Shown here in pieces: positions 8,966 to 17,208 of a stretch of 64,000 nucleotides of DNA. The translations under genes were made by a program, and so were the position numbers. The DNA comes from Paraburkholderia gardini (GTDB taxonomy: Bacteria; Pseudomonadota; Gammaproteobacteria; Burkholderiales; Burkholderiaceae): the NCBI RefSeq assembly GCF_907164575.1, contig NZ_CAJQYY010000009.1, forward strand, positions 62,001-126,000, read 5' to 3'. The notes beneath the pieces are model-generated. The model was not told the DNA's origin, made no database searches, and saw nothing but the letters and a program-made list of their open reading frames with translations. Each line of letters starts with the position of its first letter. Within the stretch, counting starts at the first letter, position 1.

Positions 8966-9840
8966 CCGCACCGCTCGCGACCGCTGTTCGTGACCAGCCG
9001 CTGCCGGAGATCGCCGAACCGGTCATCGAGGTCCACAATCTCACCAAACGCTACGGGCGCAACATCGTGCATCAGCATCTCGACTTCGAGGTGCGGCGCG
9101 GTGAGATCGTGTCGATCGTCGGCGGTTCGGGATCCGGCAAGACGACGCTCGTGCGGCAGATTCTCGGCCTCGAACGGCAGTCGTCGGGGACGATCAAGGT
9201 CTTCGGCGAAGACACCTCGAAGATCGAGCCGGAAGAGGCGCGCCTCATGCGCAGCCGCTACGGCATGCTGTTCCAGCAGGGCGCGCTGTTTTCGTCGCTG
9301 TCGGTGTTCGACAATATCGCGCAGCCGCTGCGCGAACTCGGCGACATTCCCGAAGACCTGCTGCGCGACATCGTGATGTTGAAGCTCGAAATGGTCGGTC
9401 TGCCGTGCAAGCACGCGTCGAAAATGCCGGCGGCGCTCTCGGGCGGCATGATCAAGCGCGTCGGCATCGCGCGGGCGATCGCGCTCGAACCGGAACTGCT
9501 GTTTCTCGACGAACCGACGGCCGGCCTCGATCCGCAGGCGTCGGAAGAATTCGTCGATCTGATCAGCACGTTGCATCGTGCGCTTGGGCTCACTGTCGTG
9601 ATGGTCACGCACGATCTCGACACGATGGTCGCGCTTTCGACCCGCGTTGCGGTGCTGGCCGACCGCAAGGTGCTGGTCGCCGCGCCTGTCGAAGAGGCCG
9701 CGGGCGTCGATCATCCGTTTATCCGCGAGTATTTTCTTGGCCTGCGCGGCCGGCGCGCGCTGCAGGCGCTGCCGCCGGAACGACGCGCGAAGCTGCCCGC
9801 CGCCGCCCTCGAGCCGGCCTCGGCCGAAGTCCAGTTGTGA
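8962..9840 (+). CDS. mlaF: MlaF-family ABC transporter ATP-binding protein
   Basis: 292 residues. The ATPase energises the MCE/Mla lipid transporter on the cytoplasmic face. GGSGSGKTTL is the Walker A motif, MLFQQGALFSSL the Q-loop with the Mla-typical continuation, LSGGMIKRVGIARAI the ABC signature (LSGGM variant characteristic of Mkl/MlaF) and LLFLDEPTAGLDP the Walker B. Its first four bases overlap the permease stop, and the MlaD gene starts 16 bases downstream. Confidence 0.94.
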   Translation: MTAPLATAVRDQPLPEIAEPVIEVHNLTKRYGRNIVHQHLDFEVRRGEIVSIVGGSGSGKTTLVRQILGLERQSSGTIKVFGEDTSKIEPEEARLMRSRYGMLFQQGALFSSLSVFDNIAQPLRELGDIPEDLLRDIVMLKLEMVGLPCKHASKMPAALSGGMIKRVGIARAIALEPELLFLDEPTAGLDPQASEEFVDLISTLHRALGLTVVMVTHDLDTMVALSTRVAVLADRKVLVAAPVEEAAGVDHPFIREYFLGLRGRRALQALPPERRAKLPAAALEPASAEVQL

Positions 9841-9856
9841 ATCCGGGAACCTGACC

Positions 9857-10819
9857 ATGGAAAACAAATCACACGCCTTCTGGGCCGGGCTCTTCACCGT
9901 TGTGCTGGTGGTCGCGGTCGGCATCGCGGCGTTCCTGTTCAACGTCGACCGCTCCGTGCGCGAACCGTACGACCTGATCGCGCGCACGAACGTGACGGGC
10001 CTCTTTACCGACGCCGCCGTGCGCTATCGCGGGCTCGACGTCGGCAAGGTGCAGTCGATCAAGTTCGATCACGACCATCCGGGGCAGATCCTGATCCGCA
10101 TTCTGGTCGACCGGAACGCGCCGATCACGCATTCGACGTTCGGCAGCCTCGGCTTCCAGGGGGTGACCGGCATCGCGTTCATCCAGCTCGACGACACGGG
10201 CAAGGACCCGTCGCCGATGCCGTCGACCCCGAAGCAGATCGCGCAGATTCCGATGCATCCGGGGCTGCTCGACCAGTTGCAGAAGCGCGGCGACATCCTG
10301 CTGCGCAAACTGGAAGAGGTAGCGGACGACGTCGATGATCTGCTGTCGCCCGAAATGCGCGCGCAATTGATGTCGAGTGCGGCGAGCCTGCAGCACGCAG
10401 CGGACGGCGTCGCGACCCTGACGCAGCAGATGGCGCCCGTAGCGGGCAAACTGCCGTCGACGTTGAACCAGCTGGATCGCACGCTGGCCTCGACGAACCA
10501 GTTGATCACCAGCCTGAACCGGCCCGATGGCCCGTTCGAAGTCAATCTGAACAAGGTCGGCACGGCGGCGCAGCAGGCGGGGGTCGCGCTGACGTCGATC
10601 GACGAGACGGTGCAGGAGCTGTCGGCGCGCGTCGACTACGACACGCTGCCGCACGTGAACACGCTTGCCGACGACGTGCGCAGCGCCGCGCGCTCGGTCG
10701 ACCGTGCCGCCGACACGTTCAGCAACAACCCGCGCAGCGTGCTGTTCGGCGCTGCGCCGGCCGCGCCGGGCCCCGGCGAGCCAGGCTTTACCTGGCCCGC
10801 GGCCCACGCCACGAAATGA
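9857..10819 (+). CDS. mlaD: MlaD family (MCE domain) periplasmic lipid-binding subunit
   Basis: 320 residues. A single N-terminal membrane helix (AFWAGLFTVVLVVAVGIAAF) anchors the protein to the inner membrane; an MCE domain follows (YDLIARTNVTGLFTDAAVRYRGLDVGKV), then a long helical segment with repeated polar residues (QLMSSAASLQHAADG, LNQLDRTLASTNQLI), the kind of extension that forms helical tunnels in MCE assemblies. It is longer than E. coli MlaD (about 180 residues) and closer to single-MCE proteins with extended tails. ATG 9857 fits the MENKSHAFW start. The auxiliary lipoprotein gene follows after 18 bases. Confidence 0.9.
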   Translation: MENKSHAFWAGLFTVVLVVAVGIAAFLFNVDRSVREPYDLIARTNVTGLFTDAAVRYRGLDVGKVQSIKFDHDHPGQILIRILVDRNAPITHSTFGSLGFQGVTGIAFIQLDDTGKDPSPMPSTPKQIAQIPMHPGLLDQLQKRGDILLRKLEEVADDVDDLLSPEMRAQLMSSAASLQHAADGVATLTQQMAPVAGKLPSTLNQLDRTLASTNQLITSLNRPDGPFEVNLNKVGTAAQQAGVALTSIDETVQELSARVDYDTLPHVNTLADDVRSAARSVDRAADTFSNNPRSVLFGAAPAAPGPGEPGFTWPAAHATK

Positions 10820-10837
10820 CTGACAAGGAACATTGAA

Positions 10838-11479
10838 ATGCCACGCTCGTTCAGCCCTTTCCGGCACACACGCCGGTTTTTCCCGTCCGGCGCGGCGTTC
10901 GCGCTCGTGCTCGCGCTCGGCGTGCTGTCGGGATGCGCCGGCAATCCGGCGGCCATCTCCGATATCCGCTACGACTTCGGGCCACCGTCGCCGGCTGCGT
11001 CGGTGGGTCCGATGCCGGCCATCAAGGTGCTCGACGTCGAGGCGCCCGAAACGCTCGGCTCCGACAAGCTCAGCTACCGGTTGAGCTACAGCGACGCGCA
11101 GCAGCTCTCCGCGTACGCGAACAGCCACTGGACGATGCCGCCCGCGCAACTGCTGACGCAGCGTCTGCGTGCGGCGCTCAGTTCGCGCGGCGCCGTGCTG
11201 ACGGGTGCCGACAGCGTGCGCGCGCCGGTGCTGAAGGTGGATCTGCAGGAGTTCGAGCAGGTGTTCGACGGCCAGGCGGAAAGCCACGGCGCCGTGACGG
11301 CCCGCGCCACGCTGTTCCAGGACGGCAAGGTCGTCGGCCAGCGCACGTTCGTCTCGCGCGCGCCGGCAAGTTCGCCGGATGCGGCGGGCGGCGCGCGCGC
11401 GCTTGCCGCCGCCAGCGATGAACTCGTCTCGCAGATCAGCGCGTGGCTCGGCGTGCAGCCGCTCGTCGCCGCGCAATGA
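10838..11479 (+). CDS. ABC-type transport auxiliary lipoprotein (PqiC/MlaA-partner type)
   Basis: 213 residues, preceded by AAGGAAC. The signal peptide ends in a lipobox (GVLSGC), so the protein should be lipidated and reside in the outer membrane. The mature part (YDFGP..., then IKVLDVEAPETLGSD and LSYRLSYSDAQQLSAYANSHW) matches the PqiC/YmbA auxiliary-lipoprotein domain that accompanies MCE transporters. Its position directly after mlaD supports a role at the outer-membrane end of the lipid-transfer path. Confidence 0.87.
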   Translation: MPRSFSPFRHTRRFFPSGAAFALVLALGVLSGCAGNPAAISDIRYDFGPPSPAASVGPMPAIKVLDVEAPETLGSDKLSYRLSYSDAQQLSAYANSHWTMPPAQLLTQRLRAALSSRGAVLTGADSVRAPVLKVDLQEFEQVFDGQAESHGAVTARATLFQDGKVVGQRTFVSRAPASSPDAAGGARALAAASDELVSQISAWLGVQPLVAAQ

Positions 11480-11510
11480 CCACTGCGCGGCGCATGTTCC
11501 GGAGCGCTGC

Positions 11511-12668
11511 ATGTCGGTGAAGTCCTGGCAGCGCCGCCCGTCGGCGTTCGCAAGACAGGCGCTCGCGCTTTACGCGGCCCTGATCGTGTACGGCTCGCTG
11601 TATCCGTTTGCCGGCTGGCGCTCGCTGGGGCTCGGGCCGCTTGATTTCCTGCTGGATCCGCTTCCGCAGTACCTCACTGCGTTCGACGTCGTCACCAATG
11701 TGCTCGGCTATATGCCGTTCGGCGCGCTCGTCGTGCTCGCGGTATATCCGCGCTGTCGCGGTGCGCTGGCCGTTGGCATCGCGTTCGTGCTGGGTGCGTG
11801 GCTCTCGGGCACGATGGAAGCCATTCAGACGTATCTGCCGACGCGCGTCGCGTCGAATCTCGACCTCGCCGCCAACGCGCTGGGCGCGCTCCTCGGCGCG
11901 GTGCTGATGGCGCCGGCGACCGGCCCGCTGCTCGATCGCGGCGTCCTCAGGCGTATGCGTTTCCTGTGGTTCCATCGCGACGCGGCCGCACTCCTCGGGC
12001 TCGCGCTGCTATGGCCGTTCGCGACGATGTATCCGGCGCCGCGCCTCTTCGGTATCGGCGACTGGCCGCGTGAATTATGGCTGCGCTTCGATTCGACGAT
12101 GCAGGACGCGCTCCTCGCGTGGACGCCCGGGCGCTGGAACGTGCCGTCGTGGCCCGCGCACGTCGCCGCCTGGCTGCCCGACGATGCGTGGGAAGCCGTG
12201 ATCACCGCGCTCAGCCTGTTCGCCGCGTGCGCGCTGGCGTCGCTGCCGATGCGCGACCGGGCGCCGCGCATCCGGCTGCTGCTGACGTTCGTCGCGGTGA
12301 CGCTTTTCGTGAAAGTCGGCGCCACGTTCCTGCAGTCGCAGACTGGCCTCGCGTTCGACTGGGCGACGCCCGGTGCGCTGACCGGCCTGCTGTGCGGCGT
12401 GCTCGCCGGGCTGCTTGCGCTCAGCGTGCCGTCGGCGTGGCGTGCGGCGCTTGCGGCGCTCGCGCTCGTGCTGATGCTGGCGTTCGGCAACCTGCTGCCG
12501 GTGAATCCGTATTTCGACGTCGTGCTCGCCGACTGGCGTCAGGGCCGCTATCTGCATTTCAATGGCCTTGCACGCTGGCTCGCGTGGATGTGGCCGTACG
12601 CCGCGCTCGTGTGGCTGGCGTTTTCGGCCGAACGGGCGTGGTTCTCGCGGGGTCGCGCCAGCGGCTGA
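11511..12668 (+). CDS. VanZ-family integral membrane protein
   Basis: 385 residues; ATG 11511 preceded by GGAGCGCTGC. About eight to ten hydrophobic segments. The N-terminal half has the VanZ signature: YGSLYPFAGW, DVVTNVLGYMPFGAL, GTMEAIQTYLPTRVASNLDLA, where NxxxxxPxG and the acidic E-Q-S/T-like helix are conserved. VanZ proteins are linked to glycopeptide tolerance in Gram-positives, but their function in proteobacteria is unknown. It follows the MCE operon by 31 bases and may be co-transcribed. Confidence 0.82.
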   Translation: MSVKSWQRRPSAFARQALALYAALIVYGSLYPFAGWRSLGLGPLDFLLDPLPQYLTAFDVVTNVLGYMPFGALVVLAVYPRCRGALAVGIAFVLGAWLSGTMEAIQTYLPTRVASNLDLAANALGALLGAVLMAPATGPLLDRGVLRRMRFLWFHRDAAALLGLALLWPFATMYPAPRLFGIGDWPRELWLRFDSTMQDALLAWTPGRWNVPSWPAHVAAWLPDDAWEAVITALSLFAACALASLPMRDRAPRIRLLLTFVAVTLFVKVGATFLQSQTGLAFDWATPGALTGLLCGVLAGLLALSVPSAWRAALAALALVLMLAFGNLLPVNPYFDVVLADWRQGRYLHFNGLARWLAWMWPYAALVWLAFSAERAWFSRGRASG

Positions 12669-12681
12669 CGGGCACGCTCGT

Positions 12682-12687
12682 TATAAT
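12682..12687 (+). promoter_or_regulatory. -10 element (TATAAT) for the ferredoxin gene
   Basis: A perfect TATAAT lies 88 bases before the ferredoxin ATG. I see no good -35 at 16-18 bases upstream, so it would depend on an activator or an upstream element. Confidence 0.45.
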
Positions 12688-12774
12688 CGTCCGGACCCAG
12701 TGCCCACATGGCGGACCTGTACTCCCGGTCCACGCCGCGCCACTCAAACTCTTTCTGCCCACTCGCCGGACACC

Positions 12775-13092
12775 ATGGATTCCTTCTACAAGTACCACGT
12801 GTTTTTCTGTCTCAACCAGCGTGAACCCGGCGCGGAGCGACCCTGCTGCGCGAACTGCAACGCGCAGGCGATGCAGGAATATGCGAAGAAACGCGTGAAG
12901 AAGCTCGGCCTCGCGGGTCCCGGCCAGGTGCGCATCAACAAGGCAGGCTGCCTCGATCGCTGCGAGGAAGGCCCGACGATCGTGGTGTATCCCGAAGGAA
13001 CCTGGTACACGTACATCGACGAAACCGATATCGATGAAATCGTCGATTCGCATCTGGTGAACGGCAAGGTCGTCGAACGTCTGAAAATCTGA
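12775..13092 (+). CDS. (2Fe-2S) thioredoxin-like ferredoxin
   Basis: 105 residues. FFCLNQREPGAERPCC followed by GCLDRCEEGPTIVVYPEG gives the cysteine pattern of thioredoxin-fold [2Fe-2S] ferredoxins (NuoE-like, 'shethna' type), with IDEIVDSHLVNGKVVE forming the last helix and strand. It probably shuttles electrons in the cytoplasm; the partner is unknown. The hydrolase gene follows after seven bases, so the pair is likely an operon. Confidence 0.85.
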   Translation: MDSFYKYHVFFCLNQREPGAERPCCANCNAQAMQEYAKKRVKKLGLAGPGQVRINKAGCLDRCEEGPTIVVYPEGTWYTYIDETDIDEIVDSHLVNGKVVERLKI

Positions 13093-13099
13093 TCCGCCC

Positions 13100-13744
13100 A
13101 TGAACGTTCATACGAAAAAATTCCTGATCGACGGCCCGGTCGGCAAGATCGAAGTCGCCGTCGACACGCCCGACGAAAACCGCGACACAGGCGCCGCACC
13201 GCGCGGTATCGCGCTCGTGGCGCATCCGCATCCGCTCTTCGGCGGCACGATGGACAACAAGGTCGCGCAGACGCTCGCACGCACGCTCGTGCAGCTGAAC
13301 TACGTGACGTACCGCGCGAATTTTCGCGGCGTCGGGCAAACGCAGGGCGAGCACGACAAGGGCATCGGCGAGCGGGACGATCTGCGCGCGGTGCTCGATT
13401 TCATGCGCGCGCAGGAAGGCCAGGCGGAGATGCCGCTCGTGCTGGCGGGATTTTCGTTCGGCACGTTCGTGCTCTCGCACGTGGCCGCGCGGTTAAAGGA
13501 GGAGGGCCATGCGATCGAACGCATCGTGTTCGTCGGCACGGCCGCGAGCAACTGGGAAGTTGCGCCGGTGCCGGAAAACACGCTCGTGATTCACGGCGAA
13601 ACCGATGAAACGGTGCCGATCCAGTCGGTCTACGACTGGGCCGCGCCGCAGGAACTGCCGGTCGTCGTGATTCCGGGCGCCGAGCATTTCCTGCATCGCA
13701 AGTTGCATATCCTGAAGCGGATCATCGTCGACGCCTGGCGCTAA
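13100..13744 (+). CDS. Alpha/beta hydrolase
   Basis: 214 residues. VAHPHPLFGGTMDNKVAQTLAR is the characteristic oxyanion and cap entry of the YheT/Dlh-like 'COG2945' hydrolases. GFSFGTF holds the nucleophile serine (GxSxG), HGETDETVP the acid, and PGAEHFLHRKL the catalytic histidine. The substrate is not predictable. It is tightly linked to the upstream ferredoxin gene. Confidence 0.87.
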   Translation: MNVHTKKFLIDGPVGKIEVAVDTPDENRDTGAAPRGIALVAHPHPLFGGTMDNKVAQTLARTLVQLNYVTYRANFRGVGQTQGEHDKGIGERDDLRAVLDFMRAQEGQAEMPLVLAGFSFGTFVLSHVAARLKEEGHAIERIVFVGTAASNWEVAPVPENTLVIHGETDETVPIQSVYDWAAPQELPVVVIPGAEHFLHRKLHILKRIIVDAWR

Positions 13745-13867
13745 CGCGGCGCTCATGTGAAGTCAATGTGCCGCTGCAACCTCCCCGCACACGATTCCGG
13801 GGTACAGGTACGCACGAAATGTGAGTTTATCGGTCCCGCTGTCGGCGGATTGTCGGATTGCGGCGCG

Positions 13868-13873
13868 TATAAT
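13868..13873 (+). promoter_or_regulatory. -10 element (TATAAT) in the dacC upstream region
   Basis: TATAAT at 13868-13873, 221 bases before the dacC ATG. Upstream TTGTCG (13850-13855) is only 12 bases away, too close to act as a standard -35. If used, the transcript would include the 24-bp palindrome at 13997-14020 in its leader. Confidence 0.45.
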
Positions 13874-13996
13874 GAGCGCTCTTTTTTGGGCGCGGTGTTG
13901 TCGCTCCGTCCGGCGGGATGCCCGCTTGCATCGCCGGATGATTGACAACGCCGCGCGAACCGATCGCGTGGCCGGAAGTCCAACGGGCGCCGTACC

Positions 13997-14020
13997 GCCG
14001 AACTGCACGTGCAGTTCGGC
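13997..14020. repeat. 24-bp perfect palindrome in the dacC leader
   Basis: GCCGAACTGCAC (13997-14008) is followed directly by its exact complement (14009-14020). Outside it, GGGCGC (13985-13990) and GCGCCC (14023-14028) form a second pair. In RNA this would be a long stem; in DNA it looks like an operator for a dimeric regulator. It lies 74 bases before the dacC ATG. The rest of the 349-base gap (13745-14093) has a TATAAT box and no coding frame. Confidence 0.75.
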
Positions 14021-14093
14021 GAGCGCCCGCCGACCGGCTCTTCCCATCTGCGTGCCCCCGCGCGCAAAGCATATTTCTGCCCGAATCGATCCT

Positions 14094-15323
14094 ATGCGCT
14101 TTTCCTCCTCCGGCACTTCGTCCCCGATGTCCCTCGCGTCTTTCACGCCTTCTTCGATCCGTCGCACGGTTGCGCTCGGCGTTCTGCTGCCCGCGACGCT
14201 TGTGGCGAGCACGGCGTTCGCGCAGGTGGCGCCTCCGGGCGTGAACGCGCGCTCGTGGGTACTCGTCGACGCCACCAGCAACCAGGTGCTCGCCTCGGGC
14301 AATCCCGATGAGCGGGTCGAACCGGCATCGCTCACGAAGCTGATGACCGCGTATCTGGTGTTCGACGCGCTGCAAAAGAAGAAGATCACGATGGATCAGA
14401 CGATCATGCCGAGCGAAGCCGTGCGCCGCGTGCGCACGGACGAATCGCGCATGTTCATCGAAGCGAACAAGCCGGTCACCGTGCACGATCTCGTGTACGG
14501 CATGATCGTGCAGTCCGGCAACGATGCGGCGATCGCGCTGGCCGAACTGGTCGGCGGCAGCGAGACGCAGTTCGTCGCGCAGATGAACGCCGAAGCACAG
14601 CGCCTCGGCATGAAGGGCACGCACTACGCTGACGTGAACGGCATGCCCGACCCGCAGCACTACACGACGGCAGGCGACCTCGCGATTCTCTCGACGCGCC
14701 TGATCCGCGATTTCCCGGACTACTACAACATCTTCTCGGTCCGCGAATTCACGTACAACAAGATCAAGCAGCCGAACCGCAACCGTCTGCTGTGGCTCGA
14801 TCCGACCGTCGACGGCCTGAAGACGGGTCACACGCAGGCTGCCGGCTATTGCCTGATCGCAACAGCGAAGCGTCCGGTGCCGGGAGCGCCTGATGCGACG
14901 CGTCGTCTCGTCACGGTGATGATGGGCGAGCCGAAGGAACACGATCGCGTACAGGACAGCCTGAAGATGCTGAACTACGGCTACACCGCGTATGACACGG
15001 TGCGCCTGTACAAGGCGGGTCAGGTGATCGGGACGCCGCGCGTCTACAAGGGTGCGGCCGATACCGTCAAGATTGGTGTGAAGAGCGACCAGTACATCAC
15101 CGTGCCGAAGGGCGTGGGCGACAAGGCGAAGCCGCAGGTCGAGCTCACGGACCCGCTGATCGCCCCGATCGCGGACGGCCAGCGGGTCGGCACTGCGAAG
15201 ATCGTGGCGGATGGCAAGACGCTCTCGGAAATCCCGGTCGTCGCGCTGCAGGCGGTGCCGCAGGCAGGTATCGTCGGGCGCGTGTGGGATTCGATGATGC
15301 TGATGTTCAACAAGAAGAAGTAA
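14094..15323 (+). CDS. dacC: D-alanyl-D-alanine carboxypeptidase (PBP5/6 family)
   Basis: 409 residues. It trims the terminal D-Ala from peptidoglycan pentapeptides in the periplasm. An N-terminal signal peptide (about 40 residues, ending ...STAFAQ) precedes the transpeptidase fold: SLTK (nucleophile serine), SGN (second motif) and KTG (third), all present and in order. A C-terminal beta domain (about 310-395) and a short amphipathic tail (MMLMFNKKK) suit peripheral membrane anchoring as in E. coli PBP5. ATG 14094 was chosen; a further in-frame ATG at 14127 is possible. DUF493-lipB-lipA follow, a neighbourhood also found in E. coli (dacA-ybeD-lipB-lipA). Confidence 0.93.
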   Translation: MRFSSSGTSSPMSLASFTPSSIRRTVALGVLLPATLVASTAFAQVAPPGVNARSWVLVDATSNQVLASGNPDERVEPASLTKLMTAYLVFDALQKKKITMDQTIMPSEAVRRVRTDESRMFIEANKPVTVHDLVYGMIVQSGNDAAIALAELVGGSETQFVAQMNAEAQRLGMKGTHYADVNGMPDPQHYTTAGDLAILSTRLIRDFPDYYNIFSVREFTYNKIKQPNRNRLLWLDPTVDGLKTGHTQAAGYCLIATAKRPVPGAPDATRRLVTVMMGEPKEHDRVQDSLKMLNYGYTAYDTVRLYKAGQVIGTPRVYKGAADTVKIGVKSDQYITVPKGVGDKAKPQVELTDPLIAPIADGQRVGTAKIVADGKTLSEIPVVALQAVPQAGIVGRVWDSMMLMFNKKK

Positions 15324-15444
15324 GCTTGGGAAGGTCGATGCGGCGTGTGCCGGCGGTAGTTGCCGCGGGCCGCGCGCCGCATCGAAGGCAGACGCGGGCG
15401 GCGCATCGGTGAATTGAGGAATGCGGCGCTGGAAGGAGTAAAAG

Positions 15445-15714
15445 ATGGATTCAGCAAACGACTCGCTGTTCGAGTTTCCCTGTGATTTCCCGATCAAGGT
15501 GATGGGCAAGTCGCATCCGGATTTCCACGACACGATCGTGACGGTGATCCGCGAGTTCGACGGCGAATTCGACGTGACGCGTATTGAAACGCGCCCGTCG
15601 AGCAGCGGCAACTACACTGGCCTGACGGTGACCGTACGCGCGCAGAGCCGCGCGCATCTCGACGATATTTATCGCGCGCTCACCGGTCATCCGATGGTGA
15701 AAGTGGTGCTTTGA
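15445..15714 (+). CDS. DUF493 (YbeD-like) family protein
   Basis: 89 residues, preceded by GGAAGGAG. FPIKVMGKSHPDFHDTIVTVI and the closing 'IYRALTGHPMVKVVL' are typical of the ferredoxin-like, ACT-resembling YbeD domain. YbeD sits between dacA and lipB in E. coli; a regulatory role in lipoate metabolism has been proposed on that basis. The same order holds here, although a LysR gene and a DUF2917 gene are inserted before lipB. Confidence 0.9.
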   Translation: MDSANDSLFEFPCDFPIKVMGKSHPDFHDTIVTVIREFDGEFDVTRIETRPSSSGNYTGLTVTVRAQSRAHLDDIYRALTGHPMVKVVL

Positions 15715-15736
15715 TGCGCTGTCGCCGCGGCGACAG

Positions 15737-16699
15737 CTACGGCTGGACGTGCAACGCGTCCGGCATTTTCCCCGCGCCCGAACGTTCAGCGCACGCGCGC
15801 TCGAAAAGCTGCCTGAAGCGCGCCACCTCCGCGAAAAGCCACTCCCTGAACGCCGCGACCCGCGGCGCCTGAAGCATGGGCTGCGGGCAGATGAAGTAGT
15901 ACTGCCACGGGCTCGGGCCGTCGACATCGAACAGACGCACGAGTCGCCCGCTTGCAATCTCGTGCATCGCCAGCGAGCGCCGGACGAGCGCGATACCCTG
16001 ACGGTCGATGGTCGCCTGCAGCAGGTTCGACGAATCCTGATACAGCACGCCGCGCTTCGGTTCCGGCAGATCGGTAAGCCCGGCGGCGTCGAACCACGGG
16101 CGCCATAGCTCGTCGTCCGAGCGCAGCAGCGGCGCATTCGCGAGATCAGCCGGCGTTTTCGGCAGATTGCCGCCGTTGAAGTCCGGCGAGCACGCCGGGA
16201 AGAAAATCTCCTCGAGCAGCAGTTCTGAGTGCAGGCCCGGATACTTGCCGAAGCCGAACCGGATCGCCGCATCGACGTCGTCGCGCGCGAAATCCGCGAG
16301 CACATTGGTGGACAGCAGTTCGAGGTCCCACTGCGGATTGGCCTCGATGAAGCTGCCGATACGCGGCGTCACCCAGCGCGCCGCGAACGACGACAGCATC
16401 GTCACCACCAGTCGCCGCTCCCGGTCTCCGGCGCGGATCTGGCGGGTCGCATCGGCGAGCGCCGTGAGCGCGGCGCGCACCTGCGTCGCATAGCGGCCGC
16501 CCACTTCGGTGAGCCGCACGCGCTTGCCGTCGCGGGCGAACAGCGCCACGCCGAGTTCGGCTTCGAGCGCGCGGATCTGATGGCTCACGGCGCCATGTGT
16601 GACGAAGAGTTCGTCGGCGGCGCGCGAAAAGCTCTCGTGCCGGGCGGCGGCTTCGAACGCCTTGACGGCGTTCAGGGCGGGAAGTTGTCGGAGGTCCAT
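15737..16699 (-). CDS. LysR-family transcriptional regulator (GcvA-like)
   Basis: 320 residues. The N-terminal winged helix-turn-helix (LNAVKAFEAAARHESFSRAADELFVTHGAVSHQIRALEAELGVALFAR, about residues 9-56) is of the GcvA subgroup. The effector domain follows to about 300. ATG at 16699 (minus) was chosen because it begins the standard MDLRQLPALNA start; the frame upstream is not LysR-like. The divergent DUF2917 gene starts 100 bases away, and a dyad lies between them, suggesting that the regulator controls itself and that neighbour. Confidence 0.9.
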   Translation of the reverse strand: MDLRQLPALNAVKAFEAAARHESFSRAADELFVTHGAVSHQIRALEAELGVALFARDGKRVRLTEVGGRYATQVRAALTALADATRQIRAGDRERRLVVTMLSSFAARWVTPRIGSFIEANPQWDLELLSTNVLADFARDDVDAAIRFGFGKYPGLHSELLLEEIFFPACSPDFNGGNLPKTPADLANAPLLRSDDELWRPWFDAAGLTDLPEPKRGVLYQDSSNLLQATIDRQGIALVRRSLAMHEIASGRLVRLFDVDGPSPWQYYFICPQPMLQAPRVAAFREWLFAEVARFRQLFERACAERSGAGKMPDALHVQP

Positions 16700-16701
16700 T
16701 G

Positions 16702-16730
16702 CAATTTTTCTCACATATCCGTGAAAATTG
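16702..16730. promoter_or_regulatory. Operator-like dyad between the LysR gene and the DUF2917 gene
   Basis: CAATTTTTCTCAC (16702-16714), a six-base gap (ATATCC) and GTGAAAATTG (16721-16730) form an imperfect inverted repeat. It lies directly upstream of the LysR start in the 99-base divergent gap. Position and shape fit a LysR-type binding site; the regulator's sequence preference is unknown. Confidence 0.5.
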
Positions 16731-16798
16731 GTCGTTTTGCTCAAACCCTTGATACGTCTACGATTGTAGTCATCAGAATGACTTTGTCGGAGCGAATC

Positions 16799-17125
16799 AT
16801 GCGAGAAATTTCCTCTAGCATAACCTTTGAAATCCAGGCGGGTGAAACGGTGCCGTTGATGGTGATGCGCAGCACGCGCCTGAAGGTGAGCTGCGCTGCC
16901 GTGTGGGTAACCCGTAGCGACGATATCGAGGATTACTGGCTGGAGGCCGGCCACACGCTGCGGCTGCGGCGCGGCGAGCGGCTGTGGCTGAGCGTCGAAG
17001 GCGGTCCGGTGGCGCGGCTCGCGTTCGCGGTGCCGACCCGTCCCGACGAGCGCGCGATGAACTGGTCCGCACGCGTGGCTGACCGGCTCGGATGCTGGCT
17101 GAGGCAAGGCTGGCGGACCGTTTGA
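16799..17125 (+). CDS. DUF2917 domain protein
   Basis: 108 residues; start ATG 16799 is preferred over ATG 16778 because GGAG lies seven bases upstream. SSITFEIQAGETVPLMVMRSTRLKV followed by VWVTRSDDIEDYWLEAGHTLRLRRGERLWLSVEGG matches DUF2917, a beta-rich, cupin-like domain of unknown function common in Burkholderiales. It is divergent from a LysR regulator, which probably controls it. No signal peptide or membrane segment is seen. Confidence 0.8.
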   Translation: MREISSSITFEIQAGETVPLMVMRSTRLKVSCAAVWVTRSDDIEDYWLEAGHTLRLRRGERLWLSVEGGPVARLAFAVPTRPDERAMNWSARVADRLGCWLRQGWRTV

Positions 17126-17208
17126 GCGAGCGTTGCTCTACCGGAGTGCCTGCAGGAACCGGGCGCGCTCCGGCGGGGCGCGCCGTATTTCGGTAAACTG
17201 GCGAAATC

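Noticed and set aside
13827..15611. A 594-residue minus-strand frame opposite dacC
   Set aside because: It is an antisense shadow of a strongly supported gene; its translation is Arg/His/Asp-rich low-complexity with no family motif, as expected from GC-rich codons read backwards.
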